DNA of 64,000 nucleotides, from contig JAJFZO010000609.1 of assembly GCA_021397835.1 (NCBI GenBank), positions 4,528,001 through 4,592,000 of the forward strand, given 5' to 3'. The position numbers and the translations under genes were made by a program. Position 1 is the first letter of the stretch. Each line of letters begins with the position of its first letter. The stretch is from Moringa oleifera. Its lineage: Eukaryota > Streptophyta > Magnoliopsida > Brassicales > Moringaceae. The notes below the pieces were generated by a model, which worked only from the letters and a program-made list of their open reading frames with translations, did no database searches and was not told where the DNA came from. Below, piece by piece: positions 26,001-36,415 of this stretch.

Positions 26001-28859
26001 AAAAGAACCATTACTGTTAGAGTTGCTGTAAAGTAAACCTTTCAAATAAAATAAAATATTCAGAGTTTGTAACTTATCATTCGTAAAAAACATGTTAACA
26101 AGATAAAAGTATGTCTACGAAAATAGAGGAAAAAATTAGAAAATGAATAATCAAATAAAGAAAATTTATAACATAAAAATTCAAAAAAGTTGAAAAAAAC
26201 CAATGCCAATGGAGGTTTAACAACCAAAAGATAAGCCTGAATGTAAGAATCTATACGTGCACCTATCGAAAAAGCAACAGAAAAAACCAGTTGACTACTA
26301 CAGCTGCTGCGACTACTGGTGCTAGATCACGTCTACCGCTAAGCAACAAAAAAAACATACGATTATAAGGCGTACAAAAATATTATTGATAAAGATGCTA
26401 TTTGGCAAAATAATAAGGATGCACAAGGGATGGTAGAATCCTCCCTTAACAATAAATGGATAGCCCCCATGCAAGAAACCTCGCTTGGAATTACCAAGCG
26501 AACCATCGATTGTCATGCCATTGCTCCTTTTTTATCATTGCCTACAAAATCTTTGCATCATCGTGCTGAAAATAACCATTAGTATTAGAGTTGCTATCAA
26601 GTAAACTTTCTAAAAAAAATAAAATATTTGGAGTTTGTAACTTATTATTCGTAGAAAACATATTAACAAGATGAAAGCATGTCTAAGAAAATTGAGAAAA
26701 AAATAAAATTAAAGAATGAATAATCAAATCAAGAAAATCTATAACATAAAAAATCAAAAAAGTTGACAAAAATCAATGCCAATCGAGGTTTAACAACCAA
26801 AAGATAAGCTCGAATGTAGGAATCCATACATGCACCTATCGAAAAAGCAACAAAAAATATGAGTTTATTGCTATAACTGCTGCTCCTCGTGATGCTAGAT
26901 CACAGGTACAGCTAAGCAACAAAAAAATATATGATTATGAGGCATAGAAAAATATTAACGATAAAAGTGCCATTCGGCAAGATAATAAGGATGCACAAGG
27001 GATGGTAGAATCCTCCCTTAATAATAAATGGATAGACCCCCATGCAGAAAACCTTATTTGGAGTTACCAAGCGAACAATCGATTGTTATACCATTGTTCC
27101 TTGTTCATCATTGCCTGCATAATCTTTGCAACATCGTGCTCAAAAGAACCATTACTGTTAAAGTTGCTATAAAGTAAACCTTCCAAAAAAAATAAAACAT
27201 TAGGGTTTGTAACTTATCATTCCTAAAAATCATATTAACAAGATGAAAGTATGTCTAAAAAAATCGAGAAAAAAACATAAAATTAGAAAATGAATAATCA
27301 AATCAAGAAAATTTATAACATAAAAAATCAAAAAAGTTGAAAAAACTCCAATACTAATGGAGGTTTATCAATAAAAAGATTAGCTCAAATGTAGGAACCC
27401 ACACCAGTGAATGTTGAAGTAGCAACCAAAAATACCACTTTATTCCTATAGCTATGGCCACTGCTAGTGCTAAATCACTCCTACCTCTAAGTAACAAAAA
27501 AAAAACATACGATTATGATGCATAGAAAAATATTCTCGATAAAGGTGTTATTTTCCAAGATAATAAGTTTATAGAAGAGATGGTAGAATCCTTCCTTATT
27601 AATAAATGGATAGGCCCCCATGTAGGAAACCTTATTTGGAGTCACCAAGGTAATAATCGATTGTCTTACCAGTGCTCCTTCTTCATCATTGCTTGTAGAA
27701 TCTTGGCAATATCATGCTGAAAAGAACCATTACTCTTAGAGTTGCTATAAAGTAAACCTCCAAAAAAAAATAAAATATTAGGGGTTTGCAACTTATCATT
27801 CCTAAAAAGCATATTAAGAAGATAAAAGCATGTCTAAAAAAATCGTGAAAAAAATAAAATTAAAAAATGAATAATCAAATTAAGAAAATCTATAACATAA
27901 GAAATCAAAAAAGTTGAAAAAAATCCAATAACAATGGAGGTTTAACAACCAAAAGATAAGCGTGAACCTAGGAATCCATACCGGCACCTACCTAAGAAGC
28001 AACCAAAAAAACCAGTTCATTGCTACAGCAACTGCTACTACTGGTGCTAGATCACTGCTATCGCCAAGCAACAAAAAAGACATACAATTATGAGGTATAG
28101 AAAAATATTATCGATAAAGGTGCTATTTGGCAAGATAATAAGTATGTTAGATGCCTCCGTTAAGAATAAGTGGATAGGCCCTCATGTAGGAAACGTTATT
28201 TGGAGTTACCAAGCGAACAATCGATTATCATGCCATTGCTCCTTGTTCATCATTGCCTGCAGAATCTTTGCAACATCGTGCTCAAAAGAAACATTACTGT
28301 TAGAGTTGCTATAAAGTAAATCTCCCCAAAAAAATAAAATATTTGGAGTTTTAACTTATCATTCCTAAAAAAATATATTAACAAGATGAAAGCATGTCTA
28401 AGAAAATCGAGGAAAAAAATAAAATTAGAAAATGAATAATCAAATAAAGAAAATTTATAACATAAAAAATCAAAAAAGTTTTAAAAAAAATCCAACACCA
28501 ATAGAGGTTTAACAATCAACAGATAAGCTCGAATGCAAGAATCCATACGTGCACCTACCAAAGAACCAATAAAAAATACATGTTTATTGCTATAGCTAGT
28601 GCCACTGCTAGTGCTAGATCATTACTACTGTTAACCAACAAAAAAATATAAGATTATGATGCATAAAAAAATATTACTGATAAAGATGCTATTTTTCAAG
28701 ATAATAAGTATTTACAAGGGACGGTAGAATCCTCCCTTAACGATAAATGGAGAAGCCCCATGGATGAAACCTTATTTGAAGTTACCAAGGGAATAATCGA
28801 TTGTCGTACCATTGCTCCTTCATCATTGCTTGCAAAATCTTTGCAACATCGTGCTCAAA

Positions 28860-28900
28860 AGAACCATTAGTCTAAGAGGTACTATAAAACAAGATGAAAG
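28860..28900. repeat. Satellite monomer with ~65 bp deletion
   Basis: 'GAGGTACTATAAAA' joins directly to 'CAAGATGAAAGCATG'. The GAGTTTGTAACTTATCATTC segment present in other monomers is skipped. Confidence 0.75.
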
Positions 28901-31547
28901 CATGTCTAAGAAAATCGAGAAAAAAAATAAAATTAGAAAATGAATAATCAAATTAAGAAACATTATAACATAAAAAATCAGAAAAGTTTAAAAAAAAAAA
29001 TCCAATATCAATGGAGGGTTAACAATCAAAAGATAAGCCCAAATATAAGCATTTGCACATGCACCTATCGAAGAAACAATAAAAGATGCCTGTTTATTGT
29101 TATAGCTAATGATACTGCTAGTGCTAGATCACTACTATTGCTAACCAACAAAAAAAAACATAAGATTATGATGCATAGAAAAATATTAGCAATAAAGGTG
29201 TTATTTTTCAAGATAATAAGTATTTACAAGGGATGGTAGAATCCTCCCTTAACGATAAATGGATAAGCCCCATGGACAAAACCTTATTTGAAGTTACCAA
29301 TGGAACAATCGATTGTCCTACCGTTGCTTCTTCTTCATCATTGCTTGCATAATCTTTAGAACATTATGCTCTAAAAAAATATTAATCTCAGAGTTGCTAT
29401 AAAGTAAACCATCCAAAATAAGAAAAAAAAATTTAGCAATTTGTAACTTTTCATTCCTAAAAAACATATTAACAAGATAAAAACATGTCTCAAAAAATTG
29501 AGAAAAAAATAAAATTCAAAAATAAATAATCAAATGAAGAAAATTTATAACATTAAAAAATAAAAAAGTTGAAAAAAAGCCAATACCAATGAAGGTTTAA
29601 CAATAAAAAGATAAGCCCGAATGTTGGAATCCATACCTGCACCTACCGAAGAAGCAATAAAAAATACCTGTTCATTGCCATAGCTACTCTACAGCTCATG
29701 CTAGATCAATGCCACTGCGAATCAACAAAAAAACATAAGATTATCATGCATAGAAAAATATTACCAATATAAGTGTTATTTTTCAAGATAATAAGTATAT
29801 ACAAGGGATGGTAGAATCCTCCCTTGACAACAAATGGATATGCGCCCTCATGTAGGAAACCTTATCGGAGTTACCAAGGGAACAATCGATTGTCGTGCCA
29901 TTGCTCCTTCATCATTGCGTGTAGAATTTTTGCACTATTGTCCTCAAAAGAACCATTAGTCTGAGAGTTGCTATAAAGTAAACCATCCAAAACAAATAAA
30001 TATATTAGGAGTTTGCAACTTATCATTTCCTAAAAAACATATTAGTAAGATGAAAGCATGTCTAAGAAAATTGAAAAATAAAATAAAATTAGAAAATGAA
30101 TAATCAAATCAAGAAAATTTATAACATAAAAAATCAAAAAAGTTTTAAAAAAATATAATACGAATGGAGCTCTCACAATAAAAAAATAAGCTTGAATGAA
30201 GGAACCGATACCTGTGCATGTTGAAGTAGCAACAAAAAATACCAGTTTATTGCAATAGCTACAGCTACTGCTAGTGCTGGATCACTGCTACTGCTAAGTA
30301 ACAAAAAAGCACATGATTATGAGACAGAAAAATATTACCGATAAATGTACAAGGATGGTAGCATCCTCCATTCACAATAAATGGATAAGCCTCCATCGAG
30401 GAAACCTTATTTGGTGTTGCCAAGGGAATAATCGATTGTCTTGCCATTGCTTTTTCTTCATTATTACATGCAGAATCTTGGCAACATTGTGCTCAAAAGA
30501 AACATTAGTCTAAGAGTTGCTATAAAGTAAACCATCCAAAACAAATATATATATATATATGGAGTTTGTAACTTTTCATTCCTAAAAAACATATTAATAA
30601 AACGAAAGCATGTCTGAAAAAATCGAGAAAATAAATAAAATTAGAAAATAAATAATCAAATGATGAAAATTTATAATATAAAAAATCAAAAAAGTTTAAA
30701 AAAATCCATTACCAAAGGAGGTATAACAACCAAAAGATAAGTTCAAGTGTAGGAATCCATACCTGCACGTACTGAAGAAGTAACAAAAAATACCACTTTA
30801 TTGCTACAACTAGTGCTAATGCTAGTGCCAGTGCTAGATCAGTGCTACTGCTAAGCAACAAAAAAATATACGATTATGATACATAAAAAAATATTATCGA
30901 TAAATGTACTATTTTTCAAGATAATAAGTATGTACAAGGGATAGTAGAATCCTCCCTCAATAATAAATGGATAAACGCCTATGTAGGAAATCTTATTTCG
31001 TGTTACCAAGGGAACAATTGATTGTCCTCCCATTGCTCCTTCTTTATCATTGACTGCAGAATCTTTGCAACATCGTCCTCAAAAGAAACATTAGTCTCAA
31101 AGTTGCTATAAAGTAAACAATCCAAAACAAAAAAAAAAATTAGAGTTTGTAACTTATTATTCCTAAAAAACATATTAACAAGATGAAAGCATATTTGAGA
31201 AAATCAAAGAAAAAAATAAAATTAGAAAATAAATAATCAAATCAAGAAAATTTATAATATAAAAAATCAAAAAAATTGAAAAAAATCTAATACCAATGGA
31301 GATTTAACAATAAAAAGATAAGCCCAAGTGTAAGAATTCATACGTGCTCCTATCGAAGAAGTAACAAAAAATACCAGTTTATTGCTACAGCTACTGCTAT
31401 TGCTAGTACTAGATCAGTGCTAGTGCGAAGCAACAAAAAAACATATGATTACGATGCATAGAAAAATATTACCGATAAAGGTGCTATTTTCCAAGATAAT
31501 AATGCAACAGTTGAAGAATTTTTTTCAAGTATAACTAACTAGCAAGC

Positions 31548-31780
31548 TTAAAAGCATTGATAAAGAGGCCATAAGTGAAAGCCATCTTGAAGTTTTTTAG
31601 GAGAGCAATAAGAAAAAGTTACCTTGGGTCGACAATAATAAAACTTTGTAATATACTTTGTTAGGAAAACACAGTTCAGCGACGATAATATCACTAGGAG
31701 CTCTAAATGAGAAAGAGATTTTTTTTGCCACATAAAAGCCACCCAACAAAGAGATGTTACTTGAATTCCATATAAATGGA
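31548..31780 (-). pseudogene. Exon-like segment 1 in repeat unit 1 (frameshifted)
   Basis: The minus strand reads ITKFYYCRPKVTF and then leaves the frame that the other units keep; an extra base near 31610 lies in the run GCAATAAGAAAAAGTTACC. The expected downstream core FKMGFTYGLF is recoverable only in another frame. I do not recognise the parent protein. The pattern fits a decayed duplicate of an exon rather than a gene. Confidence 0.45.
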
Positions 31781-32217
31781 TATTAAAATAGGAAAAACAT
31801 TTTCGAGAATAACCAAATCTAAATTCATTATCAAGAAAAAAAAAATCAACCTTCAGTTGCTTTCTCATGATGCTCAACTTACGGTTATGCAATGCTGCAA
31901 TATTTCCATTCTGATCACCGAGTAAGCTAACCTATAAACGCTGACTCTAATTAGAAAATAGGATGCATATTTAAATTGCTACTCCATCTAAATTGTTACT
32001 GCAATGGCTACTGCTGCCCTACTACCTATTGCATTTAAATTACTACTACTACTGCCTACAACATCTAAATTGCAACTGCTATACTCCTATTGCTATACTC
32101 CCACTACTATACTCCTATCCTGCTAAAGCTATGCTACTATACTGCTACTATTGCTACACTGGTAGACTGCCATACTGCTATACACATGTATAAAATGCAA
32201 CTCAAACACTTACCGCA

Positions 32218-32331
32218 GGTCATGTTTCACAAGAGTGACCTCATCAACAAATATACAGACAAGGGCTAAGGCTAGCTTGTTGGCAAAGCAAAAAAGAGCC
32301 TTTTGAGCTTTCCACCATCTCCAAACCACTA
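32218..32331 (-). pseudogene. Exon-like segment 2 in repeat unit 1
   Basis: On the minus strand an acceptor-like stretch precedes a frame reading VVWRWWKAQKALFCFANKL, then ALALVCIFVDEVTLVKHDLR, and then a good donor CG|GTAAGTG. The same segment recurs near 33303-33416 and 34499-34610 with small indels, and only its first ~30 bases near 35489-35520. Parent protein not recognised. The matching donor and the acceptor-like edge in several units suggest that genomic, intron-bearing DNA was amplified. Confidence 0.45.
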
Positions 32332-32715
32332 TAACATGTGAGAAAAGTAACATAAAAGAAGAATAAGGAAATGATGAGGCAATCAAAAAGATTAGCAGAA
32401 AGTCAAAAATGAATATCAAGAATAAAAAACAAAAGTTCAGAAAACTTATGGCTTGAAATAGCCATAAAATATATCTGGTGGAATTTTTTGAAAAACATCT
32501 ATGTAAAGAAGTTAACGTAAATTTTACAGAGTCATAGGTGTAAAGTAGCCAAGATAGATTTTGAAAAAAAAAATTCATAAGGGATCCAACACACATATTT
32601 TAGAGAAATCATCTCCATAAACAAGTTGACATAGATATTCCACCCAACAAAGAGCATGTTGCTCAAAAGAAAGTAACAGTTGAAGAGTTTTCTCAAGCAT
32701 AACTAACTAGCATGC

Positions 32716-32900
32716 TTAAAAGCATTCGATAAAAAGGCCATAAGTAAAACCCATCTTGAATTTTTTTAGCAGAGCAATAGGAAAAGTTACCTTTGGTTGA
32801 CTGTAATAGAACTTTGTAACATAATCAATTAGGAGAACATATAATATAGCAGTGATGATATCACTGACTCCTAGAGCTCCAGAAGACAAATTTTTTCTAC
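32716..32900 (-). pseudogene. Exon-like segment 1 in repeat unit 2
   Basis: An open minus-strand frame contains VTKFYYSQPKVTFPIALL followed by KKFKMGFTYGLF. The same words recur in units 3 and 5, so the peptide, not only the DNA, is similar between copies. The C-terminal end differs (ECF instead of DAFKLAS). I do not recognise the parent family. It is hydrophobic enough to be a membrane-protein fragment, but that is a guess. Confidence 0.45.
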
Positions 32901-33757
32901 CATATGAAAGCCACCAAATAAGGAGATATAACTTGAATTTCATAATAATGAATATTAAAATAAGAAAAACATTATACAAAATAATCAAATCTAAATTCAG
33001 CATCAAGAAAAAGAATCAACCTTTGGGTGCGTTCTCTCGATACTCCATTCACTGTTATGTAATGCTATAATATTTCCATTCTGATCATAGAGTAGCTTAA
33101 CCATCTAAACTACTACTGCATCTAAACTACTACTGCCACTACCTCCTCTGCATCTAAACTGCAAATGCTATACTCCTACTACTATACTGCTACTATTGTA
33201 TTACTATCTTGCCACAGCTATGCTGCTACACTGCTGTTGTTACACTGTGATACCACCACACTGCTATACTGATATATAAAATGCAGCTAAAACACTTACC
33301 TCAAGTCATGTTTTCACAGAAGAGACTTACCTAATCAACAAATATAATGACAGGGTTAGCTTGCTGGCAAAGGCAAAAAGAGTCTTTTAAGCTTTCCAGC
33401 ATCTCCAAGCTACTGTAAGATGTGAAAAAAGTAACATAGAAGAGAACAAGGAAATGATGAGGAATTCAAGAAGATCGACTGAAAGTCAAAGTTGAATACC
33501 TAGAATAAGAAACAAAAGTTCAGAAAAGATAAGGCTCAAAATAGCCAGCAAACATATGTGGTGGAATTTTACGAAAAACATCAATGTAGAGAAGTCAAGA
33601 TAGATTTTACAAAATCTTGGCTGCAGAGTAGTCAAGATAAATTTTACAGAAAAAATATAGATATCATCTCCATAGACAAGTTGACGGAGATGTCCCTCCC
33701 AGCAAAAAGCATGTTCCTTCAAAGAATGTAACTATTAAAGAGTTTTTTCAGGCATAA

Positions 33758-33943
33758 CTAACTAGCAACCTTAAAAGCATTGATAAAGAGGCCATAAGTA
33801 AAACCCATTTTAAAGTTTTTTCGGAGAGCAATAGGAAAAGTTACATTGGGTCGACTGTAATAGAACCTGGTAACATACTCTGTTAGAAAAACACAAAATA
33901 CACCAGCAATAATATCACTTACTCCTAGAGCTTTAAATGACAA
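33758..33943 (-). pseudogene. Exon-like segment 1 in repeat unit 3
   Basis: The minus-strand frame reads ALGVSDIIAGVFCVFLTEY, then VTRFYYSRPNVTFPIAL, then KNFKMGFTYGLFINAFKVAS and a stop (TAG). It is the cleanest copy along with unit 5. Whether the S-stop junction was once a splice donor (A|GTTAGTT on the minus strand) cannot be decided here. Parent gene not recognised. Confidence 0.5.
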
Positions 33944-35024
33944 AGATTATTTCTGCTACAGAAAAGTCACCCAAGAATGAGATGTAATTTGAATTCCTTA
34001 GAAATGAATATTAAAATAAGAAAAACATTGTACAAAATAACAAAATCAAGATTATGTATTAAAAAAAAAAGAATTAACCTTCGAGTGCCTTCTCTAAATA
34101 CTCCACTCACGGTTATACAATGCTGCAATATTTCCATTCTAACCATATGGTACCTGAACCTCTAGATGCTGACTCTAATTAGAAAATAGAATGCATATCT
34201 AAACTGCTACTCCATCTAAACTGCTGCTGCAATGGCTATTGCTACCCCATCTAAACTGCTACTGCCACTGCCCCCATCTAAACTGCTACTGCTACTGCTA
34301 TTACCTACTGCGTCTAAATTACTATTGCTATTTGCCTACAGCATCTAAACTGCAACTGCTATACTCCTATTGGTATACTGCCACTGCTGTACTGCTATCA
34401 TGCTAAAGCTATGCTACTATATTACTGCTGCTCTTACACTCGTATACTGCCATACTGCTATACAAATGTATCAAATGCAGCTAAGATAATTAGTGCAGGT
34501 CATGTTTCACGGGAGTGACTCACCTCATCAATAAATATACTGACAAGGGCTAGCTTGCTAGCAAAGCATAAAAGTCTTTTGAGCTTTCCACCATCTACAA
34601 ACCACTGTAACATGTGAAGAAAGTAACAAGCAAGGAAATAATGAGGCAATAAAAAAGATCAGCAAAAATTCAAAGATGAATATCAAGAACAAGAAACAAA
34701 AGTTCACGCTCAAAATAGCCAACAAATATATCAGGTGGAATTTAAAGAAAAACGTCTATGTAGAGAAGTCAAGATAGATTTACAGAGTCAGTCAGGGTAG
34801 AGTACTGAAGATAGATTTTACGAAAAAAAATCTCTATAGAGGAACCAATACAGAGATTTTAAAGAAATCATCTCCATAGACAAGTTGATATAGATATTCC
34901 TCCCAGTAATGAGCATGCTGCTCAAAAGAATATAAAAGTTGAAGAATTTTTTCACGTATAACTAACTAGCAAGCTTAAAAGCATTGGTAAAGAGGCCATA
35001 AGTGAAACCCATCTTGAAGTTTTT

Positions 35025-35160
35025 TTGGAGAGCAATAGGAAAAGTTACCTTAGGAGAACACATGATACTGCAACGATAATATCAGTTACTCCCAGAGCTC
35101 CAAATGACAGATTTTTTCTGCTACAGAAAAGCCACCTAACAGGGAGATGTAACATGAATT
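35025..35160 (-). pseudogene. Exon-like segment 1 in repeat unit 4 (internal deletion)
   Basis: At about 35051 'AAAAGTTACCTTAGGAGAAC' skips roughly 35 bases that the other units have (GGGTCGACTGTAATAGAAC and following). On the minus strand this removes the TEYVTKFYY part of the peptide and breaks the frame. Confidence 0.45.
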
Positions 35161-35871
35161 CCGTAGAAATGAATATTAAAAATAAGAAAAATATTGTACA
35201 GAATAACAAAATCAAAATTGTGTATCAAGAAAAAGAATCAACCTTCGGATGCTTTTTCTAGGTACTCCACTTTATGCAATGCTGCAATATTTTTATTCTG
35301 ATTACAAAGTAGCTGAACCTCTAGATGCTGACTCTAATTAGAAAATAGGATCATATTTATACTGCTACTCCATCTAAGCTGGTATTGTGATGGCTACTGC
35401 TTCCCCATGTATACTGCTAGTGCTACTGCCAACTGCATTTAAACAGCAATTGCTATACTCCTACTACAATACTACTGCTGCTGTACTACTTTCCAGCATC
35501 GCCGAACCACTGTAACATGAGAAGAAAGTAACATAGAAGAAGAATAAGGAAATGATGAGGCAATCAAGAAGATCAGTAGAAAATCACAAATGAATATCAA
35601 GAATAAGAAGTAAAAGTTCAGAAAATGTACAGTTTGAAATAGCCAACAAATATATCTGGTGGAATTTTATGAAAAACATCTATGTAGAGAAGTCAAGATA
35701 GATTTTACAGGGTTATAGAGTAGTCAAGATAGATTTTACAGAAAAAATCTCTATAGAGGATCCAACACAGAGATCTTATTGAAATCATCGCAAGTTGACA
35801 GAGATATTCCTCCTAGCAAAGAGCATGCTGCTCAAAAGAATGTAATAGTTGAAGAGTTTTTTCATGCATAA

Positions 35872-36090
35872 CTAGCTAGCAAGCTTAGAAGCATCGAGAA
35901 AGAGGCCATAAGTGAAACCCATCTTGAAGTTTTTTAGGAAAGCAATCGGAAAAGTTACCTTGGGTTGACAGTAATAGAACTTCGTAACATACTCTGTTAA
36001 GAGAACACATGGTACAACGGTGATAATATTACTCACTCCTGGAGCTCCAAATAAGAAAGAGATTTTTTCTGCCACATAAAAGCCACCCAT
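35872..36090 (-). pseudogene. Exon-like segment 1 in repeat unit 5
   Basis: This is the longest open copy, about 72 residues on the minus strand. It reads GGFYVAEKISFLFGAPGVSN, IITVVPCVLLTEYVTKFYYC, QPKVTFPIAFLKNFKMGF and TYGLFLDASKLAS, then a stop. It agrees with unit 3 over about 60 residues. I do not recognise the family; a search with this peptide would be the quickest way to name the source gene. Confidence 0.5.
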
Positions 36091-36415
36091 GTTGGAGATG
36101 TAACTTGAATTCCATAAAAATGAATATCAAAATAAGAAAAACATTGTCTAGAATAACCAAATCTAAATTCAATATCAAGAAAAAGAATCAACCTTTCGGG
36201 TGCCTTCTCTCGATACTCCACTTACGGTTATGCAATACTGCAATATTTCAATTCTGATCACAGAGTGGCTGAAACCCTAGATGCTGACTCTAATTAGAAA
36301 ATAGGATGCGTATCTAAACTGCTACTCGATCTAAACTGCTACTGCAATGGCTACCACTGCCCCATCTAAACTGCTACTGCCACTGCATATAGCATCAAAA
36401 CTGCTACTGCTACTA

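Larger units (their letters stand above)
9828..31502. repeat. Satellite array, ~575 bp monomer, about 37 copies
   Basis: One module returns about every 575 bases. In order it holds: the palindrome ACAATCGATTGT; CATGCCATTGCTC; TTCTTCATCATTGC; CTCAAAAGAACCATTA; GTTGCTATAAAGTAAACC; GAGTTTGTAACTTATCATTC; AACATATTAACAAGATGAAA; an A-rich stretch with AATAATCAAATCAAGAAAA; GGTTTAACAACCAAAAGATA; ATAGGAATCCATACCTGCAC-like; a GCTACTGCTAGTGCTAGATC tract; ACATACGATTATGAGGCATA; AATATTACCGATAAAGGTGC; and CCCTTAACAATAAATGGATA. The GAGGCATA-like marker falls near 10258, 10830, 11475, 11825, 12398, 13013, 13588, 14164, 14735, 15317, 15870, 16430, 16967, 17541, 18116, 18690, 19558, 20060, 20637, 21207, 21798, 22366, 22921, 23497, 24076, 24648, 25221, 25797, 26368, 26939, 27519, 28093, 28659, 29170, 29744, 30321, 30871 and 31448. 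Monomers are moderately diverged. The array starts at the palindrome and ends in mid-monomer. I do not recognise the family. Confidence 0.95.
31503..36415. repeat. Second long-monomer repeat, five units of ~0.9-1.2 kb
   Basis: Unit starts (GTTGAAGAG-TTTTTTCA then AACTAACTAGCAAGC) lie near 31510, 32679, 33728, 34938 and 35848. Each unit begins with a segment whose minus strand reads as a conserved exon-like peptide (core FKMGFTYGLF), then an AAATCTAAATTC/AAAGAATCAACCTT segment. A long GCT/ACT-rich tract follows (near 31975-32190, 33105-33270, 34200-34460, 35360-35490, 36310-36415). Next, in units 1-3, comes a second exon-like segment ending in a minus-strand CG|GTAAG-type donor or its relic, and then an AAGAAGATCAGCAGAAAGTC stretch. 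Unit 4 has only ~30 bases of the second segment, and unit 5 stops in the GCT tract where CHUP1-like sequence begins. The monomer differs from the 575 bp satellite apart from the GCT/ACT tract. Confidence 0.85.

Noticed and set aside
11422..30513. Numerous 60-100 residue frames in the satellite as genes
   Set aside because: They shift, truncate and change frame between monomers. I keep only the recurrent minus-strand peptides as a hypothesis, not as genes.
9828..31502. Regularly spaced repeats as a CRISPR-like array
   Set aside because: Monomers are ~575 bp with similar sequence throughout, not short repeats with unique spacers; the surroundings are eukaryotic.
31993..32193. Tyr/Leu/Cys-rich 66-residue frame
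   Set aside because: It is the GCT/ACT trinucleotide tract read in one frame; low complexity and not conserved as a peptide in the other units.
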